A program made the position numbers and the translations under genes. A model generated the notes under the pieces. The model did no database searches, was not told the origin of the DNA, and saw only the letters and a program-made list of their open reading frames with translations. This document shows, one piece after another, positions 23,972 through 32,808 of a stretch of DNA of 64,000 nt (positions are counted from its first letter, which is position 1; each line of letters starts with the position of its first letter). This DNA is from Coriobacteriia bacterium. Its GTDB lineage: Bacteria; Actinomycetota; Coriobacteriia; Anaerosomatales; SLCP01. The stretch lies in NCBI GenBank assembly GCA_030603745.1, contig JAUVXE010000011.1, positions 17,739 through 81,738 on the forward strand, read 5' to 3'.

Positions 23972-26049
23972 CTATCCCGCGAGGCGGCTGAAGTCGGCGA
24001 ACCGCTCGAAGAGCGAGACGAACCGGTTCAACAGCCGTAGGCGGTTGTCGCGAAGCCGCTCGTCGGGGTCCATGACGAGGACCGAGTCGAAGAACGCGTC
24101 GATCGGCGCGCGCAGCGAGGCGAGCGTGGCGAGCAGCGCGGGGTAGTCCGCGTCCGCGAGCGCGCCCGCGGCGGTCTCCCCTGCGGTGGCGAGGGCGGCC
24201 GCGAGCGCGGTCTCCTCGGCGGTCATGAGCGCGGGATCGGCGTCGATGCCGAGCTCGGGGCGCGCGAGGTTCTTCGCGCGGGTGAAGGCGACCGAGAGGT
24301 CCTCCATCACGTCGCTCTCGGCACGCATGGCGGTGAGCGCCTCGCACCGGGCGAGCGCGTCGGCCGGGTCGTCGGCGGCCACGGCGAGCACGGCGGCGAC
24401 GGTGTCGTAGGCGTGGCCGCGGTCGCGCAGCACGCCCTCGAAGCGGCCGGTCACGAACGCCGAGACCGCGGCCGCGGTCTCGGCGCGGTCGAACGCGACG
24501 GCGTCGGAGTCCGCGTACCCGTCGAGCGCGGCGTCGATCGCGTCGGCGAGCGTGAGGTCGAGCCCGTCGAGCACGATGCCGAGGATACCGAGCGCGCCGC
24601 GCCTGAGCGCGTACGGGTCGGCCGAGCCGGTGGGCGCCATGCCCGCAGCGAAGATCCCGCACATGGTGTCGAGCTTGTCGGCGACCGACACGAGGCGGCC
24701 GGGAACGGTCGCGGGGAGCGCGTCGCCCGCGAAGCGGGGCTGGTAGTGGGCGGGGATCGCCTCGGCGACGCCCGCCGGCTCGCCGGCCGCGGCCGCGTAG
24801 TAGCGGCCCATGACGCCCTGCAGCGACGGGAACTCGATGACCACATGCGTCACGAGATCGGCCTTGCACAGATGTGCCGCACGGACCGCCTCGGCGGTGC
24901 GGGCCTCATCGACGCCCGCCAGGGACGCGAGCCGGGCGGTGAGCGCCTCGATGCGCGCGACCTTGGCGCCGAGCGTGCCGAGCTTCTCCTGGAAGACGAT
25001 ACGCTCGAGGTCGTCGACGTAGGACGCGAACGGTCGGGCGAGGTCCTCGGCGTAGAAGAAGGCGGCGTCGGCGAGGCGCGCGCGGATCACGCGCTCGTGG
25101 CCGGCGACGATCGCCTCGGTGCGCCCCGGGTCGCCGTTGTGCACGACCACGAACGCGGGCAGGAGCCGTCCGTCCGCGTCCTCGAGCGGGAAGTAGCGCT
25201 GGTGGGACTGCATCGCGGTCTCGAGCACCTCGCGCGGGACCTCAAGGAACTCCTCGTCGAAACGGCCTACGCCCACGGTCGGGTGCTCGACGAGGTTCAC
25301 GACCTCGGCGAAGACCTTCTCCGGGACCACCGCGCGGGCGCCGTGGGCGGCCGCCGCCGCGTCGATACCCTCGCGCGCGACCGCGGCGCGCTCAGCGTGG
25401 TCGAACGTCACGAGAGCGCCCGCCACGGCCGCAGCGTACTCGGCCGCCGAGGCGACCTCGACCGGGCCGGGCGCGAGGAAGCGGTGGCCGAAGGTGGTGC
25501 GGCCCGCGGCGAGCCCCGCGAACCCGACCGGCACGACCTCGTCGCCGAAGAGGGCGAGCAGCCAGCGGACCGGGCGCGAGAAGCGGGTCTCGCCGCTCCC
25601 CCACCGCATCGACTTGGGCCAGTCGATCCCGGCCACCAGCCCGCCGAGGAGCGCGGGCAGCACGTCGGCGGCGGGCCGTCCGGGCTCGTCGATCACGGCG
25701 TAGACGTAGGCGCCCGCCTCGTCCTCGACGCGCTCGAGCGCCGCGACGTCCACGCCCTTGCTGCGCGCGAAACCCTCCGCGGCCCTGGTGGGGTCGCCCT
25801 CGGCGTCGAACGCGGCCTTGATCGCCGGGCCCTTCACGCGCTCGGTGTGGTCTGCCTGCTGCTCGGCGAGGTCGGTCACGCGCACCACGAGGCGGCGCGG
25901 CGAGCCGAACACGTCCACGACCCCGAACCCGAGCCGGGCCGCGGCGAGCGCGGCCTCCGTGTCGGCCTTGAGCTGGCCGATCGCGGCGTAGAGGGGCGAG
26001 GAGGGGATCTCCTCGGCGCCGATCTCGAAGATGAGCTCACGGGCGGCGG

Positions 26050-26053
<4 letters not shown>
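23972..26053 (-). CDS. glyS: Glycyl-tRNA synthetase beta subunit
   Basis: A 693-residue subunit of the tetrameric glycyl-tRNA synthetase, responsible for tRNA recognition. The N-terminus [16 protein letters not shown] is characteristic, as are [46 protein letters not shown] and the C-terminal DALR-type helical domain ending [17 protein letters not shown]. The GTG overlaps the glyQ stop by four bases (GTGA). In-frame sequence upstream of it is glyQ read in another frame and is excluded. Confidence 0.97.
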
Positions 26054-27000
<947 letters not shown>

Positions 27001-27037
27001 GGGTGGCCTGGCTCCTCTCGAAGGCGTGGTGCGTATC

Positions 27038-27544
27038 TTACCGCAACGAGGTCCGCTTTCCGTGGTGCGGACCGACCTTCCGGCCGAGGAGATCCTCCAC
27101 CGCGCGACGGTCGGTCTCGGCGAGCTGCTCGACCGGGATGACCACATACCGCGAGCTGCCCGGATAGAGCAACAGGTGCCCGTTCGCCTCGCGCCAGCGG
27201 ACGATCTCCTCCCAGGCGATGCTCCCGTCACCGTCCTCCGACTCGTAACCGATCCCCGCCTCGCCGAACGTGTAGCGCACCGGGCGGTAGAGCGGCGCCG
27301 AGGAGGGCGCGCCGGTCAGCCACGACAGGTAGCCCCAGAGCACGACCGGGATCGCGATGAGCGCGGCGAACATGCCGAGGGCCTCGGTGCGCAGGCCCGA
27401 GCCGTAGGCGAGCATCCCCGCGATGGCCACCGCCATCGGCGCGAACCGCAGGCGGCGCGCCGCCAGGTGGAGGAGCACGTCGCGGTACCCCCTCGGCGCG
27501 AGCGTGGTCTCGAACGCGACAGAGGGCGAACCGGGCGCGCTCAC
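27038..27544 (-). CDS. YcxB-like membrane protein
   Basis: A 168-residue protein. A cytoplasmic strand ([17 protein letters not shown]) precedes two membrane helices at about residues 33-55 and 57-77 ([15 protein letters not shown]). A C-terminal domain follows with [37 protein letters not shown] and VVIPVEQL, the pattern of the YcxB-like C-terminal (PH-like) domain. The GTG overlaps the recO stop (GTGA). Function unknown in the family. Gene order with recO and glyQ suggests simple co-transcription. Confidence 0.7.
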   Translation of the reverse strand: MSAPGSPSVAFETTLAPRGYRDVLLHLAARRLRFAPMAVAIAGMLAYGSGLRTEALGMFAALIAIPVVLWGYLSWLTGAPSSAPLYRPVRYTFGEAGIGYESEDGDGSIAWEEIVRWREANGHLLLYPGSSRYVVIPVEQLAETDRRAVEDLLGRKVGPHHGKRTSLR

Positions 27545-28296
27545 GAGCCGCTGCCGTTCGCGTAGAACTCGAGCGCCTTGAGGCGCGCGGGGAGATGGTA
27601 GGCGACGAACGCGCGCAGGAGCGCGAAGCATTCGGCGAGGGAGCGCGCGGGTATCTGGGCCGAGGCGACCTCGGCCATCGTGGCGCCGAGGAGCCACCCG
27701 AGCAGGTCTCGCGCGCCCGCCGAGAGCCGCGGGGCGGGACCGGACGCGGTCCCACAGGCCGGACAGACGAGCCCCCCGGCCTCGAGCGAGAAGCCCGACC
27801 CGCCGTCCGCCGCGCACGCGCACGAGACGCAGGAGTCGAGGTGCGGCCGGTAGCCGTGCATCGCCATCGCCTTCACGAGGAACGCGGTCACGACCGCGCG
27901 CATGTTCTCCTCGGCGGGTGCGTGCTCGAGCGCGGTGAGCGTCGCGTCGGCGAGCCCGAAGAGGCGCTCCTCGGCCTGGCCTTCGACGGCGACCTTGTCG
28001 AGGACGTCGAGCACCACGGACGCGGCGGTCGAACGGTCGTAGTCGTCACGCAGCGCCGGGTGGAGGTCCACGGAGCGCGCGTCGCTGATCACCTCGAGCG
28101 AGCGGCCGGGGTTGAGCATGAGGTCGGCCACCGAGCCGGGCTCGAGGCGGCCGGCGAACCGCGACGTCGGCTTGCGCATCCCCTTGGCGACAGCGCGCAC
28201 GCTGCGGCCGTCGGCGGCGAGCAGGTGCAGGATCTGGTCCGCCTCTCCGAGCTTGGTCTTGCGCAGGACGAGCGCTCGCAGCGCGTACGCGGGCAC
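27541..28296 (-). CDS. recO: DNA repair protein RecO
   Basis: A 251-residue mediator that helps RecA replace SSB in RecFOR-dependent gap repair. The N-terminal OB-fold has RALVLRKTKLGEADQILHLL, VRAVAKGMRKPTSRFAGRLE and a following basic strand. The helical C-terminal domain contains a zinc site with CVSC near residue 155 and CPAC near residue 180. The ATG is reasonable and the length normal. It lies between deoC and the YcxB-like gene. Confidence 0.94.
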   Translation of the reverse strand: MPAYALRALVLRKTKLGEADQILHLLAADGRSVRAVAKGMRKPTSRFAGRLEPGSVADLMLNPGRSLEVISDARSVDLHPALRDDYDRSTAASVVLDVLDKVAVEGQAEERLFGLADATLTALEHAPAEENMRAVVTAFLVKAMAMHGYRPHLDSCVSCACAADGGSGFSLEAGGLVCPACGTASGPAPRLSAGARDLLGWLLGATMAEVASAQIPARSLAECFALLRAFVAYHLPARLKALEFYANGSGS

Positions 28297-28302
28297 GTCG
28301 CG

Positions 28303-28992
28303 CTACCCGCGACGCTCGAGCGCGTCGAGGATCTCGAGTCCCGCCGACGCGCCGAGGCGGCTCGCCCCGGCCTCGAGCATGGCGAGCGCCGTCTCGAGGT
28401 CGCGGATGCCGCCGGCGGCCTTCACGCCGATGTCGGGACCCACGGCGGCGCGCATGATCTCGACGTCGCGCACGCTCGCGCCCCTCGGCCCGAAGCCGGT
28501 GGACGTCTTGACGTAGTGCGCTCCGGCGCGGACGGCGATCCGGCTCGAGCGGTCGACCTGCTCCTCGGTCAGGTGCCCCGTCTCGAGGATCACCTTGACG
28601 AGACCACGGCCCTCCGAGGCGTGCGCCACCGAGTCCACCACCGCGCGGATGTCGTCACAGACGAACGAGTCCTCGCCCTCGAGGAGCGCGGCCACGTTGA
28701 GCACCATGTCGACCTCGGCGCAGCCGAGCGTGACGAGCAGCGCGGCCTCCTCGGCCTTGGTCTCGGTGTTGGAGTAGCCGAGGGGGAACCCAGCGACCGA
28801 GCAGACGAGCGTGTCGGTCCCCGCGAGCTTCTGCGCGGCGAGCGGGACGAGAAACGGCGAGACGCAGAGCGTGGCGAAACCCGCGTCACGGACCGAGTCC
28901 ATCCAGGCGGAGGCCTCGGCGTACCCGGCGGTGGGCGCGAGCAGCGTCTGGTCGATCGCGCGGGCGAGCGTGGCGGTGTCCATGGCCGTCAC
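28303..28992 (-). CDS. deoC: Deoxyribose-phosphate aldolase
   Basis: A 229-residue class I aldolase splitting 2-deoxyribose 5-phosphate into acetaldehyde and glyceraldehyde 3-phosphate, linking deoxynucleoside salvage to glycolysis. Motifs: LCVSPFLVPLA, VAGFPLGYSNTETKA, EVDMVLNVAAL, GLVKVILETGHLTEEQ and AGAHYVKTSTGFGPRGAS, which contains the Schiff-base Lys, then VKAAGGIRDLETAL. The GTG overlaps the era stop (GTGA), and an ATG three codons later is an alternative start. Its neighbour cdd is in the same pathway. Confidence 0.96.
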   Translation of the reverse strand: MTAMDTATLARAIDQTLLAPTAGYAEASAWMDSVRDAGFATLCVSPFLVPLAAQKLAGTDTLVCSVAGFPLGYSNTETKAEEAALLVTLGCAEVDMVLNVAALLEGEDSFVCDDIRAVVDSVAHASEGRGLVKVILETGHLTEEQVDRSSRIAVRAGAHYVKTSTGFGPRGASVRDVEIMRAAVGPDIGVKAAGGIRDLETALAMLEAGASRLGASAGLEILDALERRG

Positions 28993-29918
28993 AACCCCTC
29001 TCCGTAGCCGAAACGCCGGATCTGCGTGGAGTCGCGGCGCCAGTCACGCTTCACCTTCACGAGCAGGTCGAGGTAGACGCGCCCGCCGAGGAGCCGCTCG
29101 AGGTCGGTACGGGCCTCGGTGCCGATGCGCTTGATCATCGCGCCGGCCTTGCCCACGATGATGCCCTTCTGCGAGTCGCGCTCCACGAAGATCGTCGCCG
29201 TGATGCGCGTGAGGTCGCTCTTGCGGTCGAACTCGAGCTCCTCGATCGCCACGCCCACCGCGTGAGGGACCTCGTCGCGGGTGGCGAGGAGCACCTTCTC
29301 GCGGATGAACTCGGCGACCATCACCTCGAGGGGCTGGTCGGTGTCCATGTCGCGCGGGAAGTAGCGGGGGCCGTCGGGGAGCTGGCGGGTGACCGTGGCG
29401 AGGAACCCGTCGACGTTGAAGCCGTCGAGCGCCGAGACCACCACCACGTCGTCGAAGTCCGCGAGCCCGCCCGCGATGGCGAGCTGCCGCTCGACCCGTG
29501 CCTGGTCGGCGAGGTCGGCCTTGGTGAGCACGAGGACCTTGACCGGCGCCGAGGACGCGGCGACGTGCTGGGCGACCCAGCGGTCCCCCGCTCCCACGGG
29601 CGCGGCGGCGTCGATGACGAGACAGGCGACGTCGACGTCGGAGAGCGCCATGAGGCTCGAGCGGTTCAGCTCCTCGCCGAGGGCGTCGTGGGGCTTGTGC
29701 AGGCCCGGCGTGTCGACCAGCACGACCTGCGCCTCGTCGGTGTCGACGATCGCGCGAAGGCGGTGGCGGGTGGTCTGCGGGGTGTCGGAGGTGATGGCGA
29801 CCTTGCTGCCCACCACCGCGTTCACCAGCGTGGACTTGCCGGCGTTGGGACGCCCGACCAGCGCGACGAACCCGCTCTTGACCGTCTCGAACCCGCCGGG
29901 TGTGGCGGTGGCGTTCAC
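28989..29918 (-). CDS. era: GTPase Era, 16S rRNA maturation
   Basis: A 309-residue GTPase checking 30S assembly. The GTPase domain has G1 VALVGRPNAGKSTLVNAV, the switch residues SDTPQTTRHRLRAI, G3 VLVDTPGLHKPHDALGE, G4 LTKADLAD and G5 VSALDGF. The KH domain has LEVMVAEFIREKVLLATRDE and KGIIVGKAGAMIKRIGTEAR. The GTG start overlaps the cdd stop. Together with ybeY and rsmE it belongs to a ribosome-maturation set within this gene run. Confidence 0.97.
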   Translation of the reverse strand: MNATATPGGFETVKSGFVALVGRPNAGKSTLVNAVVGSKVAITSDTPQTTRHRLRAIVDTDEAQVVLVDTPGLHKPHDALGEELNRSSLMALSDVDVACLVIDAAAPVGAGDRWVAQHVAASSAPVKVLVLTKADLADQARVERQLAIAGGLADFDDVVVVSALDGFNVDGFLATVTRQLPDGPRYFPRDMDTDQPLEVMVAEFIREKVLLATRDEVPHAVGVAIEELEFDRKSDLTRITATIFVERDSQKGIIVGKAGAMIKRIGTEARTDLERLLGGRVYLDLLVKVKRDWRRDSTQIRRFGYGEGL

Positions 29919-30343
29919 TCCGGCGCCCCGGGCTCGTCCTGGTCGAGATAGCCGCGGACGAACGCCTCGGGCAGCAGCTCCTCGAGCGACATGACGAGGA
30001 CCTCGTCGGTGCGGCCGCCCATGATGACGCGCATGGCCGGGTTGAACTCGGCGAGGACCTGGCGACACGAGCCGCACGGCACGGTGGGTGACTCGGAGTC
30101 GCCGGCGACGGCGATCGCGTCGATCTCGCGACACCCGGCGGCGACCGCGGCCATGACCGCGCCCCGCTCGGCACAGAGCGTCGCGCCGTACGCCGCGTTC
30201 TCGACGTTCACGCCCTGGAAGATCTCGCCCCCCGCGTAGACCGCCGCGCCCACCCGGAACACCGAGTACGGGGCGTAAGCGTGCGGCTTGACCTCGCGGG
30301 CGAAGGCCAGAAGGGCGAGATCGGGCTGGGTCAGATTACGCAT
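29915..30343 (-). CDS. cdd: Cytidine deaminase
   Basis: A 142-residue zinc deaminase converting cytidine and deoxycytidine to uridine forms. Substrate and zinc motifs are complete: VNVENAAYGATLCAERGAVM with the Cys ligand and catalytic Glu, and TVPCGSCRQVLAEF with the other two Cys. This is the small homotetrameric class. The ATG overlaps the end of the CorC-like gene by eight bases. The C-terminus (DQDEPGAPE) is slightly extended. Confidence 0.96.
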   Translation of the reverse strand: MRNLTQPDLALLAFAREVKPHAYAPYSVFRVGAAVYAGGEIFQGVNVENAAYGATLCAERGAVMAAVAAGCREIDAIAVAGDSESPTVPCGSCRQVLAEFNPAMRVIMGGRTDEVLVMSLEELLPEAFVRGYLDQDEPGAPE

Positions 30344-31622
30344 CGACGCCCTCCTTGCGTTCAGCGGCCGAGGCCGCGCTCACGGTCATCCTCATGATAC
30401 GGGTTCCCTGCAGCTCTTCCACCGTCAGGCGCAGGCCCTCGATCTCCACGCTCTCGCCGACCTCCGGGATGTGGCCGGCCACCTCGGTGAACACGCCGCC
30501 CACCGTGTCGGCGTCCATCTCGATCGCGGTGTCGAACCGCTCGTTGAGCTCGTCGACGGGCAGGCGGGCGTCCACGTGGACGACCCCGTCGGCCCCCTCG
30601 GTGACGAGGGAGACCTGGGCGTCGTACTCGTCGAAGATCTCGCCCACGATCTCCTCGAGCAGGTCTTCGATCGTCACGAGGCCCGCGGTCCCGCCGTACT
30701 CGTCGGCGACGATGGCGATGTGGGTCCGCGAGCGCATCTCGACGAGCAGCTCCTCGACCGGCTTGGTCTCCGGCACGAAGTACGCCGGGCGCGCGATCGC
30801 CGCGGGACGGACCTCGGGGTCGCGCACGAGGGCGGCGAGCAGGTCCTTCGCGTAGAGCACGCCGCGGATGTCGTCGACGGTCTCGTGGTAGACGGGGAGT
30901 CGCGAGTAGCCATGCTCCTCGATGAGCGCGATGGCGTCGGAGGCCGAGGCGGTGTCGGGCAGCCCCGTCATGTCGGTGCGCGGGACCATGACCTCGCGGA
31001 CCACCTTCTCGCCGAACTCGGTGACCGCCTCGAGGAGCGCCTCGGCGGCCTCCTCCTCGCGTGTGGACTCGTCCTCGTCGGCCCACCCGTTGCCTCCCCG
31101 CTCGGCCTCCCCGCTCCACGCCGAGGGGGCCGCGTCCTCGCCCACCGCGAGCCGCATCGCCCACTTCCACGGCGCCGTCATGAGCCGCGCGAGCGGATGC
31201 AGGGCCGGGACGATGCGGGCGACGGTCGGCGCGAACGCGAGCGCGACGCCCTCGGGGTTCTGGGCCGCCAGCGTGCGCGGGAGCGCCTCGCCGAACGCGA
31301 AGAAGACGATCACGCCGATACCGGCGCCGATGACCGCCGCGAGCCAGTCCGGCAGCGCGTCGTAGGCGAGAAGCACCGCGATGGCGGAGAGCGCCGCCCC
31401 TGTCGTGTAGGCGATCGCCGAGGCCATCGCCGCCGCCCCGTGCAGGCGTCCGGGATGCTCGAAGAGGCGCATGAGCGCGGTCGCGCCCTTGCGCTCGGAC
31501 TCCACGAGGCGCGCGACCCGGCCCCTCGTGATGTGCGAGGCCGCAGCCTCACCCGCGGCGACGACCGCTTTGACGGCCAGCAACACCACGATCGCGACTA
31601 TGACTAACGGTACGGCCAACAC
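30336..31622 (-). CDS. CNNM/CorC (HlyC) family membrane protein
   Basis: A 428-residue protein. The DUF21 membrane domain (residues 1-160, about four helices, with AAGEAAASHITRGRVARLVE) precedes two CBS domains (VMVPRTDMTGLP, EHGYSRLPVYHETVDDIRGV, VEELLVEMRSRTHIAIV, DEYGGTAGLVTIEDLLEEIV) and a CorC_HlyC domain (ARLPVDELNERFDTAIEM). Members transport Mg2+ or Co2+ or are called hemolysin C. Transport is inferred. In many genomes this gene sits beside ybeY and era, as here. Confidence 0.9.
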   Translation of the reverse strand: MLAVPLVIVAIVVLLAVKAVVAAGEAAASHITRGRVARLVESERKGATALMRLFEHPGRLHGAAAMASAIAYTTGAALSAIAVLLAYDALPDWLAAVIGAGIGVIVFFAFGEALPRTLAAQNPEGVALAFAPTVARIVPALHPLARLMTAPWKWAMRLAVGEDAAPSAWSGEAERGGNGWADEDESTREEEAAEALLEAVTEFGEKVVREVMVPRTDMTGLPDTASASDAIALIEEHGYSRLPVYHETVDDIRGVLYAKDLLAALVRDPEVRPAAIARPAYFVPETKPVEELLVEMRSRTHIAIVADEYGGTAGLVTIEDLLEEIVGEIFDEYDAQVSLVTEGADGVVHVDARLPVDELNERFDTAIEMDADTVGGVFTEVAGHIPEVGESVEIEGLRLTVEELQGTRIMRMTVSAASAAERKEGVDA

Positions 31623-31643
31623 GTCCTCCTGTTTGGGTCACGG

Positions 31644-32345
31644 TCAGACAAAGAATACCTGAAAGAGCAGGGTGGCGATGAGCAGGCCGAGGAGCGCGCC
31701 GAACGCCACCTCGGCGATGGTGTGCGTCTCGTTCTCAAGACGGCTCTGGGCCACCAGCGCCGCGATGAAGAGCGCCAGGACCGCCGCCGAGGAGCTCCTC
31801 GTCCCGAACCCCACCGCCGCGGCGGCGGCGGTGGCGAGCCCCACGTGGCCGGAGGGCCAGCCGCCGCGCAGGAACGTCCCGCTGCGCGTGACCGCCTTCA
31901 GGGCGATGACCGCGAGCCCGGTGAGTCCGAGACCGATCACCGTGAGGTGCACCGGCGCCCGCTGCACGAGCTGGAAGCCGCCCTCGGCCGCGTCCCGCGC
32001 CCGGTCGAAGAAGACCACGTAGCCAACCGCGACCGCGATGAGCGCGGAGATGAGCACGCCCCCGGCCGCGACGTCCTTCGCGACCTTCGCGAGCGGGTCG
32101 GGCCGGTCCACCACGAGGTCGACGACCGCCTCGACGGCGGTGTTGACGAGCTCGGCGGTGAGCACCAGCCCGATCGCGAAGAGGAGCGCCACCATCTCGA
32201 GGCGGGAGACGTCGAGCAGCACCGCCCCGACGAGCACGGCGGCGGCCGCGATGAAGTGGACGCGCATGTTGCGCTGCGTGCGCAGGGCGTAGACGATCCC
32301 CGCGATCGCGTAGTTGAAGCTCCAGAGCAGCGACCGGCTTCTCAC
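31644..32345 (-). CDS. Fusion of DgkA-type lipid kinase and PAP2 phosphatase
   Basis: A 233-residue membrane protein. Residues 1-120 match the small diacylglycerol/undecaprenol kinase: WSFNYAIAGIVYALRTQRNM, RVHF and LTAELVNTAVEAVVDLV. Residues 125-233 match a PAP2 lipid phosphatase: AVTRSGTFLRGGWPSGHVG and SRLENETHTIAEVAFGALLG. The first PAP2 motif (KxxxxxxRP) is only partly recognisable (KAVTRSGTF), so activity of that half is less certain. A kinase and a phosphatase for the same lipid carrier in one chain could control the undecaprenol/undecaprenyl-phosphate balance. The GTG start follows GAGGGG. Upstream in-frame sequence is ybeY in another frame. Confidence 0.85.
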   Translation of the reverse strand: MRSRSLLWSFNYAIAGIVYALRTQRNMRVHFIAAAAVLVGAVLLDVSRLEMVALLFAIGLVLTAELVNTAVEAVVDLVVDRPDPLAKVAKDVAAGGVLISALIAVAVGYVVFFDRARDAAEGGFQLVQRAPVHLTVIGLGLTGLAVIALKAVTRSGTFLRGGWPSGHVGLATAAAAAVGFGTRSSSAAVLALFIAALVAQSRLENETHTIAEVAFGALLGLLIATLLFQVFFV

Positions 32346-32355
32346 CGGCGTCCCC

Positions 32356-32808
32356 TCACCGTCCCTCGGCGAACGCGTCGAGCAGCGCGCGCTCGCGCGC
32401 CTGCATCGCCTCGGCCCCCTCGTCGGTGTCGTGTTCGTAGCCGAGGATGTGCAGGATGCCGTGGACCAGCAGCAGGTTGAGCTCCTCTTCGATGGTGTGC
32501 CCGAGCTCGGCCGCCTGGGCCTCGGCGACCTCCGGCGCGATGACCACGTCGCCGAGGGTGAGCGGCTCCTCCTCGCCCGCCGGGCACGGGTCGTCGCACC
32601 CGAACGCGAGGACGTCGGTGGGGCCTTCCTTGTCGCGGTACGCGAGGTTGAGCTCGGCCATCTCATCGATGCCGATGACGGCGACCGAGAGCTCGGCCTC
32701 GGCCGGGACGTCCTCCCGGTCGAGCACGAACTCGGCGATCTCCACGAACGCGCCGAGGTCGAGCGGCTCGGGATCTCTATGACTGGTGACCTGGATGGGC
32801 ATGCTCAC
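32356..32808 (-). CDS. ybeY: Endoribonuclease YbeY, rRNA maturation factor
   Basis: A 150-residue metal-dependent RNase acting in 16S rRNA 3'-end maturation. The zinc motif LLVHGILHILGYEHD gives the three His of HGxLHLxGYDH, and MAELNLAYRDKEGPTDVLAF is the second family block. The first ATG overlaps pgpH by 32 bases, and a second ATG two codons later is also possible. Confidence 0.96.
   Translation of the reverse strand: MSMPIQVTSHRDPEPLDLGAFVEIAEFVLDREDVPAEAELSVAVIGIDEMAELNLAYRDKEGPTDVLAFGCDDPCPAGEEEPLTLGDVVIAPEVAEAQAAELGHTIEEELNLLLVHGILHILGYEHDTDEGAEAMQARERALLDAFAEGR

Noticed and set aside
27001..27037. T-box riboswitch before glyQS
   Set aside because: Only 37 bases separate glyQ from the preceding gene region and no T-box sequence is visible. 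The leuS leader is likewise only about 35 bases.
32100..32666. N-terminal extension of the DgkA-PAP2 protein through ybeY
   Set aside because: The upstream part is ybeY read in another frame, with Arg/Ser/Thr-rich nonsense. The GTG at 32345 gives the family N-terminus.
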